Below are positions 13,001-27,359 of a DNA stretch of 64,000 bases, piece by piece. Origin of the DNA: Dermatophagoides farinae (taxonomy: Eukaryota; Arthropoda; Arachnida; Sarcoptiformes; Pyroglyphidae). Numbering within the stretch: position 1 is the first letter of the stretch; the number at the start of each line of letters is the position of its first letter. The translations under genes were made by a program, and so were the position numbers. Below the pieces are notes generated by a model, which searched no databases, was not told the origin of the DNA, and worked only from the letters and a program-made list of their open reading frames with translations. Location of the stretch: NCBI RefSeq assembly GCF_024713945.1, contig NC_134677.1, forward strand, positions 3,227,001-3,291,000. The letters run 5' to 3'.

Positions 13001-15225
13001 ACACACAAAATGTACGTCATCATCATTATTATCATCATCGATAATTTGGTAACAAACTTTCTAAAAACCAAAGGCCCTGAAAGAATCATTTACAGATGAC
13101 ATAATTCGTAAGGCACAATACACTATACAATTGGTCCAAAAACAGTGCATTTGACAATCAAAGGCAGCCACATTTTTCATAAACACACACACACACACAC
13201 ACCAGAAAATTATCCAAGAATCTTGGGTCCAATTTTAATTCATTCAAGTATTTCGGCCATCGATGATGATGTCCGATGCAATGACCGATGATTGGAAATT
13301 TGATTCTATTCGAATGTATAAAATTGGATTCTGATTGACTGGATACTCTTATAATAATAATGTATTGTATGGTTACCAAACCATATCATGATCAATTCAA
13401 ACGGATGAATCCAAGGTGTGTTTGTGTGTGTGTGTGCAGAGAATCCTCAAATTGCAAAATAAGTATAATAGAAAGGTCGGTAACACACAACAAAGTTTAT
13501 TATTAGTCGATCCGTTTCAGATAGAATGAAATGATTGTTCCATCATCATCAATAGATATGAATCGAACAATGTTGAAATTGGATCACAGAAAACAGATAT
13601 CAAACAAACATTTAGGAAAAAGCCAAAATCGAATCTAATTATAACAACGAATAGAAGAAAACCAATTCATTCATTCAGAAAGCGTCGAGTGGAAATTGAA
13701 TTCTCTTGGTAAAGCTAACAAGATAATATGTCTGGCCATCATTTGGATGAATCTCAAATAAAAGTGGCGTTGGTCAAAAGCGATATAGACCATCTGAGTC
13801 CCCGAATCAATAGTAGTGAGCTGGCCAAGAAGAAAAAAAACGATTCGATTAACTTGGACCATCCATCCATCCATCCCCAATGATAGTATTGTGGTCGATC
13901 CTGTGTGTTTGGTTATCTAATATCCACGCAAACACACACGAACATTGAGATAAATTGATTGAATTTCCTTGAAATTATTATCCACACACTTGGCATCCAA
14001 AAAATATAGATATAGAGATGAACACACAAACATCTAGAGTCTATTGATGTGTTAATCAAACAATCGACAATGGTTTTCATCCTTGCTATGATATGTCTGT
14101 CCATCACAAACACAAACAAAAGTATATACTATGAAAACACAAAAAAAAGCAAGAGCAACAGTCATCAACCATAATAGAATTCTGATAGAAAATTAATCGA
14201 AGCGTATTAGATCTAAAAATAATTAAAAATCAAATTCAGATAAAATGTTCCAATGTGTAAAAAATTTATAAGCAAAATATATTGACTATATATATGGGTT
14301 TTCTTATGGTTTCCATCAAAAATTGCTAAATTCACTTAGAATGATGGATTCCCGGATAAACACACACATGTACATTGTAACGACATACACACACACACAC
14401 ACACATACAGAAAATAAAGACAATGTCAATGAGAAACAATTGTCTTATCGGGTAGAACAATGAAAAAAAAGAGAGACTGAATTGACATTATGTTATGAGG
14501 AAATCCAATGATAATAGTAATAGTAACTAGAGATAAATACAACCGAGGTGCGAAAAAAAAATCAAATCAAAATCAAACTAAAACAAACCTATGTTTTAAC
14601 AGAAACTTACAATAACATTTACTAATTTTTTTTATTATTAAATGATAGTTAATCAAAATCAAATCAAAAATTGGTTTTATCTGATGATGATTCGATTGGA
14701 AAAAAAATTGGGAAAAACAATCAGTGCAACCGTAAAGAAGTGTAGATTTTCGGGGGCATCGAAAATAAAAACCGAGTAGGATGAAGCCAAAGCTTGAATT
14801 AAATGCGAAGAAAGCAAATATAGAGATGAAGCGATTTTAGTTAATGAAGACAAACGTTGTTTGAATTTGTCAGATTTGTTAAACTGTAAGCGAATGCCAT
14901 TAACAGCTTCTTTTTGCCTTATTTCTGATCATAATATATACTTTGACAGGCTACAGCTTGATGATTATAAATTTGTTTGAATGAATTAAATTAGATACAC
15001 ATGGATAGAATGAGCCATTAAAATACATGCTCACTATTGAATATTTAATACTGAACGACTTTTTTTTTAACAAAGCATCGACTGAATAAAACCGACAATT
15101 ATCCTCCCCCCCCCCACAAACACAAAAAAACAACAACAACAAAAATGGATCTAGAAAGTATTAGATAGATAGTTCTGACATAGCAACTCAGCTGTTCACC
15201 AAATTTTTTTTTTTTTTTTTACAAG

Positions 15226-15339
15226 ATGGAAATTCGACAGCCGTTATTGAATTTTAAAATTCTTATTATTACTGTTTTGAGCTCGTTCGGTTGGTTAGTT
15301 TGTGGCTCAAAAACACCATTGACATGGTCGAGGACAACG
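15226..15339 (+). CDS. Possible signal-peptide exon, plus strand, intergenic
   Basis: The ATG has A at -3 and G at +4 (ACAAGATGG). The 38 codons read MEIRQPLLNFKILIITVLSS, then FGWLVCGSKTPLTW: a short basic n-region, an h-region and a plausible cleavage after VCG. The frame then meets ACG|GTTAGT, a usable donor, directly followed by a (TG)n tract. No convincing downstream exon was found. Confidence 0.2.
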
Positions 15340-18300
15340 GTTAGTGTGTGTGTGTGTGTGTATTATGATTGACGACGACTCGTTGAGTTTTGCATGGATA
15401 CACAAACCAAATACAACTGTCAGTCAATCTACCTATGATTAGTATGAATCCAAAAATGTTGAAAGTGGGTGATGTAAAAAAAATTGGATAGAAGACTCAT
15501 TCAATCCAGATGACAGCTCTACAAACAATGCACAAACACGTAAAAATGCACGGTGGTTGTCATGGTTATAGTTAGTCAGAAAAAAAACCGATACATTTGT
15601 TAGTTATAGTAATATTGTTGGCATTTTGCATTTGCAACTATAGAAAAAAAACAAGAACAACCAAGAATATACAGCATTAATCAGCTTACGATTCACCGTA
15701 TACATACAACAACAACAACAACAACATGGCGTCACAATCATTGGATAGTCATATTCAAATAGCAATGATGAGAGAAAAATGATGGGTTCCCTAATTATAA
15801 TATGAAGCTTCCAGTAGAATTTTACATCACAACAAACTCGTTTCTCGTGTTCCGGACCAGATAATTCGGGTCCCTGACAGATACTTTTTTTGTGTTTATA
15901 TTTTTCATATTCAATCTATTATTACACTACTACTACTACTACTAGATTTGTAATATTGCAAACTTGTCAATGTAAAGAGATAAAAAAAAATATATAATGC
16001 ATTCAATTCAATGACATGACATGCATCATAACTTGAATGGTTATGGCCAATTAAGGCATGATTATTCAATGGTATCAAGTCAATTCTCTATGTGTGTGTG
16101 TGTGTGTGTAGCTAACTTGCAAGGAAAAAAAAGAATTTGAATCGGATGAGCAGCTAATTATTATTTTGAGTTATATTTAATTAATTTTCTTTCTATTCCT
16201 ACTATTCATTCCAACCCATTCAAGAGATCAGTACATAACTAACCGCGCAAATAATAAACAGTAGGAGGTAGACATTTTTCTATTGACAAACTTTTTTTTT
16301 AGATATTCTACAATCAAAAAATGATGTCATTGTTTCAATCACTGTGTTTTGGTCGCCAAACGCACACACACACAAGTGTCATTCAAAACTCTTGCCATAC
16401 AATCTGCTCTTTTATCAATCAAAGGATAATTTTAATTAAACCAAATATTGCATTATCATATGGATCATGTGCAATGAAAAGATCAAATTTTTTCCTGATC
16501 TTTTGGAAGCTATAAATCTACGAGATATTAGTAAAATATCAACATTCTATGAATACTCGAATCTTCGGAAAAGTAAATCGAAAAAAAAATTTCAATTCAC
16601 TACAGTTATTTAAACAATTTTTTTGAAAAATTTTAGCCTAGCAAAAAATTGACATTAATCATAACAGTACAATAGCCGATAGTTATCTTCAAGGTGTAAC
16701 ATACATAACTAATTGTCTTGTTTATGAATTATGTATCATAGATACCTGTTTTACCGAGGGAAATTCAAAGTTAGAAGGCAATGATTTATACCAACAGAAA
16801 TATATAAATTGCCAACAATTGGCCAGCAATTTATCATCACAAAGAAAACGTTGTAAAATGAGGATTGTTGAATAAAATCAATGTTCACATTCATTGAAAT
16901 TTCTGAAACACATTCACCATAAGATTCAATCGATCATTTTGAACATTTTTAGCTAATAATAATGATCGTTATTGTTTTTTCTTATAGTTGTCACCGTTAA
17001 ATCTGATTCACATATTACACACATAAGAAAATTTGATTGTTCACAAGTTGACAAGTGGCTGATAATTGAAAGCAACATCATTCTTCTAAGGCGGGTGTGT
17101 CACTGGGTTTAGGAAATCGTCTTATCGAATACAAATTCGTTTTGGGTTGTCATGAATTGTACGATGTATTCATCATCTCAATGAAATTGAAAATTCAAAC
17201 AATTTTAAACATGGATTCAAATATCATCATTGGCCTCACAAAGAAACGTTATACATACGTACAGTTCAACGTGATGGCCAAACGTCGACTGGCGCTATAC
17301 ACAAAATGTGCAACTTTTGAATGCAGTGTTTCCCGGCAATCATTTTTGGTGTGTGTGTGAGGATACAGTGATCCCGGTAACAATCAGCATTGCTTCTACT
17401 CGGGACAAAATACTACCACCACTGTGTTTAGCAACATAAGCAGCAGATCATTATTACGTTGGCCGATCAGGATCCAATATTTTCGATATCGATAATTTTG
17501 ATTCATCACTAAAAATTGAAAATGGTAGTCAAATAAACGACCGATATTTTCCAAGCGTGGCTATACGATCGATTGATGGCCAATTGTAGTCTAAAAAAAT
17601 AAAAAAGAAATCCATGAGAACCAAATAAACATAAGCAATGTAATCTATACAAAACTTGGTGAAGAGGAATGAAGATTGTGTGTGTGTGTGTATATTATAA
17701 TAGGATGGTTAGTAACGTTCACGTAACCTGATCTGCTTATAATGGATACGAATCCGTAAATCCCGATCCATCGATCCTATTGAATAGTTGTCGTATCATT
17801 ATGTTGATTTTGATCATGATGATGATGGGAAACAGTCCATTTGGCGTGTGTGTGTTTTTTTTCTTTACAATACACACCTCCATGCAAGGAAAACAGATGA
17901 GAGTGTGTAAGGTGTGACTGCGGGTGTATGTGTGTGTGGCATCCGAAATGGCCTTGTTTTACAATTGATGGCATTGCTTGCTGACAGCACCAAAACCACA
18001 AATTCCCATCCATTATTCTTCAACAAATTCCAAATGGGAAAAAACATGTGAATATTGATAATGGATTGCTACGAGTTTTCGAATATGAATCTAAACAAAA
18101 CAAAAAGAATAGAAAGAAAAAATTTAGAAATGAAAACCAAAATTGATTATATTCGACAATGAATGTTATAGATTATCATTTAACAAACACACTTTAATCG
18201 ATTCGCCTCTGCTTATCCACATATAGACAAACATACATCCTAATTTTGTAGATAACAAAACCTAGAAACAAACACAAACACAGACATATACACGATAACG

Positions 18301-21220
18301 ATAAACTATTGACTAGACAAGTTGATTCTGTTTTGGTTGAAATTGAATCTCAATGAAGCCATAGCTATGATCAACTTGATTGGGGCCAGTTGCATATATG
18401 AAGAGCTTGTCAACACACAAACACAACAAGGTAACCTTTGTTTGGAACAAAATTTGTGTTTGAAAACAATAAGAAACATTGGATATCAATTCACAACAAT
18501 ATTGGTCGAATGGGCAAATATAATTGCTCAACAACGGATGTATTGTTGTAACAATCGATCAAATCGACATTGACATTGGCCATCGTGGAATCGATTGCAT
18601 TTAGATTCAAATAATAGTAACATGACAACGTAGTTTATTCACTACGAGTTATCACGTGTCGAATTTCCACAGTGACAAACAAAAACGATCGACATGATCG
18701 CGATTATGTCAATTCAGGAGAATTGAGTTTGGAATCGATGCAAAAAGCATCCAATAATATAACAACATGAATACATCGAAATGCAATTAAGTGAATCCAA
18801 AATGGAAAAAATGATTCCAGAACCTGGTATACAATATACAGGGAAGCTTGGTTACTTTGTTTGTTTGTTTATTTCGATTTCTATATGGTTGGTTATATAT
18901 ATATAGATCCGATTGTAATGAATAAATAATCAAACGGACGGAAATTTTTGGTTTCTGAAATGTTTGTATTCGGGTTTTTTACAACTTTTTACGTTGAAAT
19001 GGAATCGTTCCAAGTCGTGTTTGTACGATTCAACCTACTACAGAACAAACCAACGGTAACATTGTGTTTCTCTCTCTCTCTCTCTCGAGTGGCCTCTATA
19101 ATAGGCTGAAGCTATTTTTAAATATTGATGATCTAGCTTTATTTTTCGACAAGAAAAATTTATCCAACAGATGCGAACAAAAATCAACCAACGAAAAAAA
19201 AAGAAAAATACTCAGCATCTGAGAATTTTTTTAGTTCAAATAAATTATGCATCTTATGAATGAACAACTATTTATGCTCGAATGGTCGCTCTGTAATTCG
19301 CTGAACTGGCTTGACCAAATTACGAATGTCCAATAGTCTGGACCACCGTATAGTCATAACCTAGAAATGTTGTTTGATTCAATAGACTGGTCAATGGTGT
19401 GTGTGTGCGCGAGACTTCATGCAGATTTATGCAGCCAAAAGCAAATCCAGACCCGGGAATGCGACGGGTTATTAATGAATTCAAACTTAGGTGGTCAAAT
19501 ATAAAATGTGGTTTTCATAAGTCTGATGAGTCAGCCACAGTGAAAAATCTGTTCACACACACACACCAAATGTAAATGTGTGCATTCCAACAACTAATTA
19601 AAGACTGACAGAATCAAGACAGTCTATGACAGCAGTATGTTTGGTTTTGATCAACCAAATATGGAAAATGTTCCAGACTTAAAAGTGAATCAACAACAGA
19701 TTCATCCCAGAAATGTTTGGATGATCCTCACTGTTGGATTTTCCAATTTAATCACTAGAATAATGAAAGAAGATAGGCTAACATTTTAAACAAAGCTCAG
19801 AATCGATGAAGCATTTTACGAGTCAGTTGAGACACAAGCCAAATACGGATTATACCCTTGCGGCATGTTCTATTTCGAATATTTGAAGCTAGATTCTGAT
19901 CTGATCATAGAATCTACCAATGATGAATGATGGATCAGGCCACGTTTGTTCTGTTTATTAATGAAACAAGGGCCAACAATTTTCGATAACATTGAAACTG
20001 CTATTGTTATATACAAATTATTCGCCAGTTTTTTTTTGTTGACTAGTTACATGTTCTCACACCGATTCAAAACTATGGAAAAAAAGTGAAAACATAATAA
20101 TCAAATTCGGGTGTTAGTCAATCGTGAGTAGTAAATTCTAATAACAAAACACGTGCGCTTCGAAAATTTTCGTGTCATTCACATTCTTTATGGAATGGAA
20201 CAAAATATAAATGATCATCATCATCATCATCATAAAATATAATAATGTAACAATTCAACATTTACCAAAGGCAAACGGCCACTTCATCTAAAACATAATA
20301 ATAATTGTAACGACATTGATAATTGCTAATGTCTCCCCCTCCCATATTTTTTTTTGTCATGTACATCATGCCATTATCGGACACATAGACATTATGGTTT
20401 TTGAGTGTTGATCATATAGAATCATAGTTGATGCTACAAAACAATGATATGCATAGCTTGTGATCAGGCAAGCATAGAAAATATGTCACTACTGATTCTT
20501 ATCTCACTTTAGTTGGGGGGGCATTCATTTCAAATTTTCAAGTTAGTTCAGTCGGTGTGTGTGTGTGGCATCCAACCAACCGAATCAATTCAACCATGTC
20601 AATTCCTATTAAAAATATGCTCAAATTTTTTGAAAATGCATCAAATGTATGCAATCTTTTTTTTTCTCCACCATAATACTACTCGAAAATCTCTTGTAAA
20701 TATGGCGCTTGTTTGAATTATTTTTTTTTATACACTAAACCGCTATAATATGTCGATCCATTGTCGTCAACAACAACAACAATAATAAAAAAATAACAAA
20801 AGCCAAAAGCGCCCACACACACAAGCAAAGAATTGCAAAGTAAATTCGTAGATTCTTTCACACAGACACACTCAGTGAGTGAATACCTCAATACAATTGT
20901 CGATGATGATGAGGAAAATCTACGATATAATGGGCAAAAAAAGGCAAGCCATAAAGACAGACAGAATCCTATTTTTTTATAGATTCAAAAGATTCTTTCA
21001 AAATTCTATACGTTAGCTAGGTAGGTAGTTAGGTGGATAGTGAAAATATTCTTTTTTTAATTTTAATCTCATTCATCGATTGCATCTTATATAAGCATAC
21101 AACCGTATATTTTGGTAGCTGCCACCATATTGGCAATTAAATTTCCCTTTTTTATATGAAAAAAAAATGAAAAACGAAATTCTATGCCATCGACATTGTT
21201 TCCTGTATCATACACATGCT

Positions 21221-21250
21221 ATCATCATCATCATCATCATCATCATCATC
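21221..21250. repeat. (ATC)10 trinucleotide repeat
   Basis: Ten perfect ATC units in intergenic DNA. Confidence 0.9.
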
Positions 21251-22559
21251 TATAGTCATCATGATTTAATCAAAAATGAAAAAAAAACACAAGAGCTATG
21301 AGTTAAATTTTGGCTGCTGCTATCGAAGAAAGAATCAAACGAAAAAAAAACCTTGTGAATAAAAAGTACAATTTTATAAATGAAAATGAAGAGATGAAAA
21401 TCATAATAACCATTCGCTTATTGGATCCAAGGGAGAGGAAAAAAACGAAACCCATTTCAATACAAAATATTATAGAATGCATTCATTCAATGATGGAGCC
21501 CAAAAGGGAAATCAGCCAGCCAACCAGCCAACCAGCAACCAAGTCTGTTATGATGAATTGAATAAATGTGAATATATCGATAACGAAAAGAAAAAAAAAT
21601 GAAAAAAATCGTAACGATATGATTTTTGCTCTGAACTATTCTTTGAATAGCGATTCTTTGAATGTCATCATCATTTCCTTGATTTTTGATTCGGTTCAAC
21701 TTTTAATTTCTTTTTTTTTCTTCTTCTATTTCTATTTTTCCTGTAAATAAACCGAAACACAATATATGTGGAATTCATGCACATTTGTACATTTCATTGG
21801 GGAGTTGTGATTCCAAAATATATTGAAAACTTGTGAATAAAGTTTACATAAGAACATTCATGCATGCATGAACTCTTAGTCAATCAATTCTTTCGAAAAA
21901 AAATGTAACTATAGAACCATATATATATATATTTAAATGACATGATTGGATTCTGAATAAGCATGACCATAAATTGTCACCATATAATAATTATCGAGAT
22001 CATTATAGACTGAGTGTGTGTGTATTATGTTATTTTAGAAATGATTATTCTTGTTGTTTTTTGTTGTTGTTGTTGATCAATCACGGACAAACATGCAATG
22101 TAATCATTATTCATAGTAATCAATTTTGAACCGATTTATATTCACTATTATATATATACTATTGTTGTATACACATAATGACCACATGTAGCGGAGTCAT
22201 TTTAATTAATTATTATATACTGTTATCATCATGCAAATAAGGTGTGATTGTTACAACAACAGAAACAATATGTATGTATGTATGTATATAATAAACAATA
22301 ATAACTGATTTCAATTTTTATTCAGCACAATCAACGATTCAATGATCAATGATATTTTCAATTGTGATTGATCATAAAACAAAATGGCACATATGTGTAT
22401 ACAAGTAAAATTGTCCATTTTAGCAAGCCATTTACACAGCCATCATAGGCTCGAGCCTTTCTTAGAATAGAGAATTATCAGTCACTATTTATTCGTTGAA
22501 AAAAAACTTATTGTAGCAAGTCATTAACCATAAGCCTCTTTAATGCTATGGGACACAAC

Positions 22560-22586
22560 AAAACAGAATTCATAGAATTCTGTTTT
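22560..22586. repeat. Perfect 12-bp inverted repeat with 3-base loop
   Basis: AAAACAGAATTC, loop ATA, then GAATTCTGTTTT. A perfect hairpin or cruciform with an EcoRI site in each arm and T-rich sequence after it. It is intergenic and no terminal-repeat element is visible around it. Confidence 0.7.
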
Positions 22587-25500
22587 TCGGGTCATAATTC
22601 CGGATCTTGCACTCATCATCATCATCATCATCACAGTCATTGTCGTTAATCTTGCCAACAAAGCTTACGTGTGTATGACTACATCGAAGAAATAGGAAAC
22701 ACAAGCACATCATCATCGTGTGGCTCGGATTATTATTTGCTGTACCATCATTGGTTATTCGACAATACCTACATCAATATCGAATGGGTCAGCCGTCATC
22801 AGACAACAGTGGGTACACTTGACATCTCGGCAAGGTTATAGTCGAAATTAGTTTTTGCTAGGCTAGCAATCCCAGAAAAACTATTCATTCGACAGGATAA
22901 TAAAGACCAAATTCAATTTCCTATCACAAAATCCAACCGAAATAATGTCACGTGTTTGTGCATCACATAAGCCCGACCCGATGTCTCCCGATTCTAATTC
23001 TAGCCATTCGAATGTATCGTATATTATATTTTTGTTACATTGCAATGGACACTAAAATCGCGGCATCTTTTGTCATTTGGTTCGATATCGATAATTTCAT
23101 TGATCGAAATATATTGGGATATTATTATGTCAAATCCAATGAATGACAAAAACTACAAATCACATACCAGTATGAGCATGTGTATGTAATAGGGAAACAA
23201 ACATTTCCGATTGACACTCTTATTCTAGGTGTAATGACAGCAATACAAGACATTGTTTACGATTTGTTCTTTTCTTTGTCAAGTTGCGACAACGATGACG
23301 ATGACGATGACGACGACAATCAAATAAAAACAAAACCAAATCTTAGTATATATATACAAGTCGGTAAAGAAACAAAGTAGCCGATAAGAAATTGTTTGCT
23401 TCATTATTAAATTGTTGCTCATTCAGCTTTGGATTGGGTCGATGTTCCGATATAAACTTGGCGACAAGGATAGCAAAAAGAGAAAAAAAATATTCATTAT
23501 AATCATTTTTGCTATGTCAAGTAACAGACAAGCAAGTCGGGTAGTTGGAAAAGCATCACTTTATCTGGCCATTCAGATAATTTATGGCTGTCAACAAAAA
23601 AAAAACAAACAAGCAAGAATGCAATGACATATAACAGGCAACCACCACCAGAAGCAAAAGGTAAGCTAAATAAGAAAATTAAATTCCTGATGATGTGTAT
23701 GTGTATTATATGGAATTAATCTCCAAACATGGCCAATATATAAAACATCAATCTAAATTTGAATTGTCTGAATCGGCAATGTTCAAGATGGAGTGATAAA
23801 GCACGGCTATATTAGCCACAAGACATATCAACTCTTTCGTTCTAGTCACATCAAATCTTTTTTATTCTATTGCAATTTATCCAATGAGATCAATGGTTCG
23901 ACTGTCAGTCAACAACACACACGCACACAAACACAAATATGCAATAGTAAGCGTACCAAACACATGGACATAAATCACGGAAAAAAACTATCAATGAATA
24001 CCATTAGGCAAATAGAATGGGGCTCTATGTATATGTATAGTAAAATCGAAATCAAATGTTAACAAAAAATCAAATTGATATTTGAACAGTACGCCCAGAC
24101 ATATAAAAAAAAGGAAAAAAGAATCACTTATCCATGGAAAACGATTTACATCCAATCATCGTTCCATAATGGCCGGGCCAATGTTTACAATCTGCCAACG
24201 TGCTGCTGCTGCTGATGTTACGAATGGATCCAATCCAGTCATCACAGTTATACATTTGGCATGCAATCCCATGAGAATCGATCCAGTTTCTTATTCGTTT
24301 GGCCAAAACACATACATAACATCATCAATTTTGATGATGATGATGTTCGAATGCAGCATCACATGCATCATTACGACTGTTTCATGCATACTATGACGGA
24401 TAAGACACTGCTGCCATCTATTGTTTAATGCAAAGTTTTCAAGGATTTTTTTGTATTCTTAATACGAGATGGCGTAGCTATCGCGACATATTCATTTCTG
24501 GTATGTTTTTTTTTTATTTCAATGATCATTTTGATGGTAAATCATAAATAAAAATATACTACGTCATCATAGATGATGATAATTTAAATGTCGAATATTT
24601 CGAGTGTAAATGGACCTTATCGATATCAAACTATATATCTAATGATGATCGGTTTGCGAGGAAGAAATCGAAGTTTCTAAAACCATTCCATAAACGGTAC
24701 ATTGGAGAATTGAAATGGAAAAAAACTTTTGTTGACAAGATTGTCATGTAGTATCTCGGTCATGGATTGAATGGTCGGCTGAAAAATAAATTCTTCGTCA
24801 TAAACGATTTGGTTTTGGTTTGTCAATACATAAAGACACATATGGGGAACATATTCCAATATGAATGGAAAAAAATAGAATCGCTAAACAATGCTATCCG
24901 TTTGTAAGTAAATATACACACGAGAGGAAAGATTAAAATTTTGAATTTTTCAATTCCAAAATCCTCAGTTCACAAGCAACTTACCGTTTTTTTTTGTTTT
25001 GTTTTGTTGAAGGGGCTGTCATTTCCAGTCGTTCTCATCGCTTCATTGATCGGATGGTGTTGGCGTTCTTTACAATTCTCGTTCCATTTTTTCATGCCAT
25101 TTTCTCTAGAGGCATTCTAAGCCGTCTGGTAGTCATCGTCATCATCATCATCATCATCGACAACAAACAATGCAAAGATTTGCCTCTAATAATAACCATA
25201 AGCTTAGCCTTATGTTCGGTTCCATTTGAGCAGTAGTCGGTCTCTATCTGTTTGTGAATGTGTATGATGCAAATAATATAAAAAATATGAGTTATGCGAA
25301 CATAACAATATCGAATAGTTTTGGACGAATTTGTTTCCAATTTTCTATTCTCAACAACAAAAAATGAATAGATGGATGGATTTTGTTTTCAATTTCAACA
25401 TTGCATATATGATGCTATGGTTGTTTCATTATGATATAAAGATTTTTTTTTCGTTTCTCGAAAATATCCATTCTATTTGGGTCTCGAAGGAGAATGATAA

Positions 25501-26635
25501 AGGCATATAAAATAAAAACCATAATTAATATGGTTACCATGCAGACCATCTGAATGATCATTGGTCATATACGAATGAACCGATACATTCTTATTCGATA
25601 ATTGATGCATACCATTCTTTCGTTGTCGTTGTCACAGATTCCAAAAAAAAGTGACAGATATCTGATGGTTTTACATACATATGCTGGACAATGAGTGAGT
25701 CATACAAGACACACAAGAGATACCAAAAGTGTTCTGCTCTCCTGATTCTATGATGGATTCAGATTGTGTTCAATCATAGAATAAGCGTGCAATGTCTAAA
25801 TGGATTAATGTCCACATTTATCAAAAATGAAAACTTTATGTTGTTAAAACATTCATGGATCAATCAAATCGACTATGATTATTAGGTAAAATTGCATTAT
25901 TAACCATACAGGTAAGCTAAATTTTTGTTTCTCATGTCATTGACCAAGATAGTTTGCTGTCTAAATTCAAGTGAATTGGTTGATTCTTGTTTACAGACCA
26001 CCACCGTCATAACACAGAAGCCCATTATCGTGTATAGTTTGATATGATGCTTCATGACACGTGACCAAAATGGTTATGGTTTGCACTTGAAATTCGATGG
26101 TCTTCATCATTGTGTGATCCAGATCAAATTGACGGTCGTCGTCTCCATCATAATCATAATGAGACTTGATAAGTCAGAATGAACTATATTCGACAATATT
26201 ATGTCTATCGTATTGGCCCATTGCATGCATGCAATTCAAACACTTTAGAATTGAGTGCATTTCAATCATGAAAAAAAAACTCAAAATTTTTTTTTCTATC
26301 CGATTCGAATGGTGTGGCCACCACTTTAATGGGCAAATATATACATCATTTTAATTTGATTGTCAGTTTATCTGGCTTTTGGAACCAATTTGGCAAATAG
26401 CCTGCAGGATAGGCAAACAGTTTAGAAATGTAAATAATCTTCACGGTTACGGTTATTTCGAATATGGAATTCTAATATATTATAGTTCAATAGAAACGGA
26501 TTCAAATGTGAACACCATTTCCGTTGATCATAAACATTTTATGAATGATTAGAAATGAAATGACTTGGTGAACTTTTTTTTATTGTAATTGAATAAATAA
26601 ATTTTTTTTACAAACATCATATTTACATCATATTA

Positions 26636-26641
26636 TTTATT
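26636..26641 (-). terminator. Probable polyadenylation signal of gene A
   Basis: AATAAA on the minus strand, about 270 bases past the gene A stop codon. It is the first canonical hexamer I find in that interval, implying a 3' UTR of roughly 290 bases. Confidence 0.5.
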
Positions 26642-26912
26642 TTGTAGATCTGGATGATCAGAATTATATTCTGTACAAAAAAAAGATGAGATTCGAACAT
26701 TGACAATTGAATGAATGAAGAAATTTTGATGAGCATCAAACACTTATTTGAAAATATCGAATATTTACATAAAGTAATTAAAAGAAAAAAACAGAATTTA
26801 ATATTAAATCCTTTATACATAGAGCTGATAGGTCAGCATTTAGGCAAATGACTAATTGCTTCTTGAGCATCTTTGGCATGATCAATTATTATTAATAGAA
26901 AGGGAATGGCAA

Positions 26913-27359
26913 TCACAGTGTAATGGCAAACAAAAATTGACTTGTTTTTAGTCCAGAACTTAAGATAACTGGATTAAGCCGATGTGGCTGGTTGTTGTTG
27001 TTGTTGTTGATGATGTGATGCTGTACTGATTGCTGTTGTTGTTGTGGTTGTTTCGGTCCTATGCCATTGATATGATTGTTTCGAGCAATGAGAAATTGTG
27101 TAATATCTCTGAATGATGGCCTTATCTGTTCGTTGAGTTGCCAACATTCCAACATGAGATCATAGATTTCTGAAGGGCATGTTGTAGGTCTTGGTAAAGC
27201 CAATCGATATGATATTCTAGTCGTACCGCTTCGTTTTCCTTGATTTGCACCTGATTGCTGATCCATATTCGTTCCATCCAATGATTCATTCACGGTATTA
27301 TGAATCATGTTGCCACTGGCATAAGTGGCCTGATAATATACTGAACTGCTTGAGCAATC
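26913..27359 (-). CDS. Ddr: Gene A exon 9: end of kinase and polyQ/polyN tail
   Basis: Residues 1010-1157. An inserted Ser/Asn/Gln-rich stretch (1010-1055) is followed by the standard kinase end CPSEIYDLMLECW and RPSFRDI (CPxxLYELMLRCW and RPPFSQL in DDR1). After about residue 1105 comes a tail with QPQQQQQ and six Asn in a row that vertebrate DDRs lack, then a hydrophobic end (SQFLFAITL) and TGA at 26915-26913. Acceptor CATAATACAG. Confidence 0.93.
   Translation of the reverse strand, partial: DCSSSSVYYQATYASGNMIHNTVNESLDGTNMDQQSGANQGKRSGTTRISYRLALPRPTTCPSEIYDLMLECWQLNEQIRPSFRDITQFLIARNNHINGIGPKQPQQQQQSVQHHIINNNNNNQPHRLNPVILSSGLKTSQFLFAITL

Larger units (their letters stand above)
3857..26635. 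other. Intergenic DNA between gene A and gene B
   Basis: About 22.8 kb with no exon that I can tie to a known family. It contains frequent (TG)n, (CA)n, (ATC)n and (AG)n tracts, A/T homopolymers, a perfect 12-bp inverted repeat (22560-22586), a possible plus-strand signal-peptide exon (15226-15339) and a possible 85-bp plus-strand intron (25912-25996). Open frames of 60-104 codons occur on both strands, but many run through microsatellites or lack family resemblance. It may carry gene B's promoter just above 3857; no core promoter motif stands out. Confidence 0.6.

Noticed and set aside
16303-16515. Plus-strand open frame after a strong T-rich acceptor
   Set aside because: It runs through a CA repeat (THTHTS), has no donor or recognisable domain, and shows no link to neighbouring exons beyond phase.
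17446-17589. Plus-strand stretch of 47 codons (DHYYVGRSGSNIFD... GQL, stop)
   Set aside because: Looks coding-like in composition, but the upstream AG has a poor pyrimidine tract, there is no start, and no partner exon was found.
24082-24396. 104-codon plus-strand open frame, the longest in the intergenic region
   Set aside because: It ends in a poly-Met ATG repeat, has erratic composition and no motif, and an overlapping minus-strand frame is equally open. Treated as chance.
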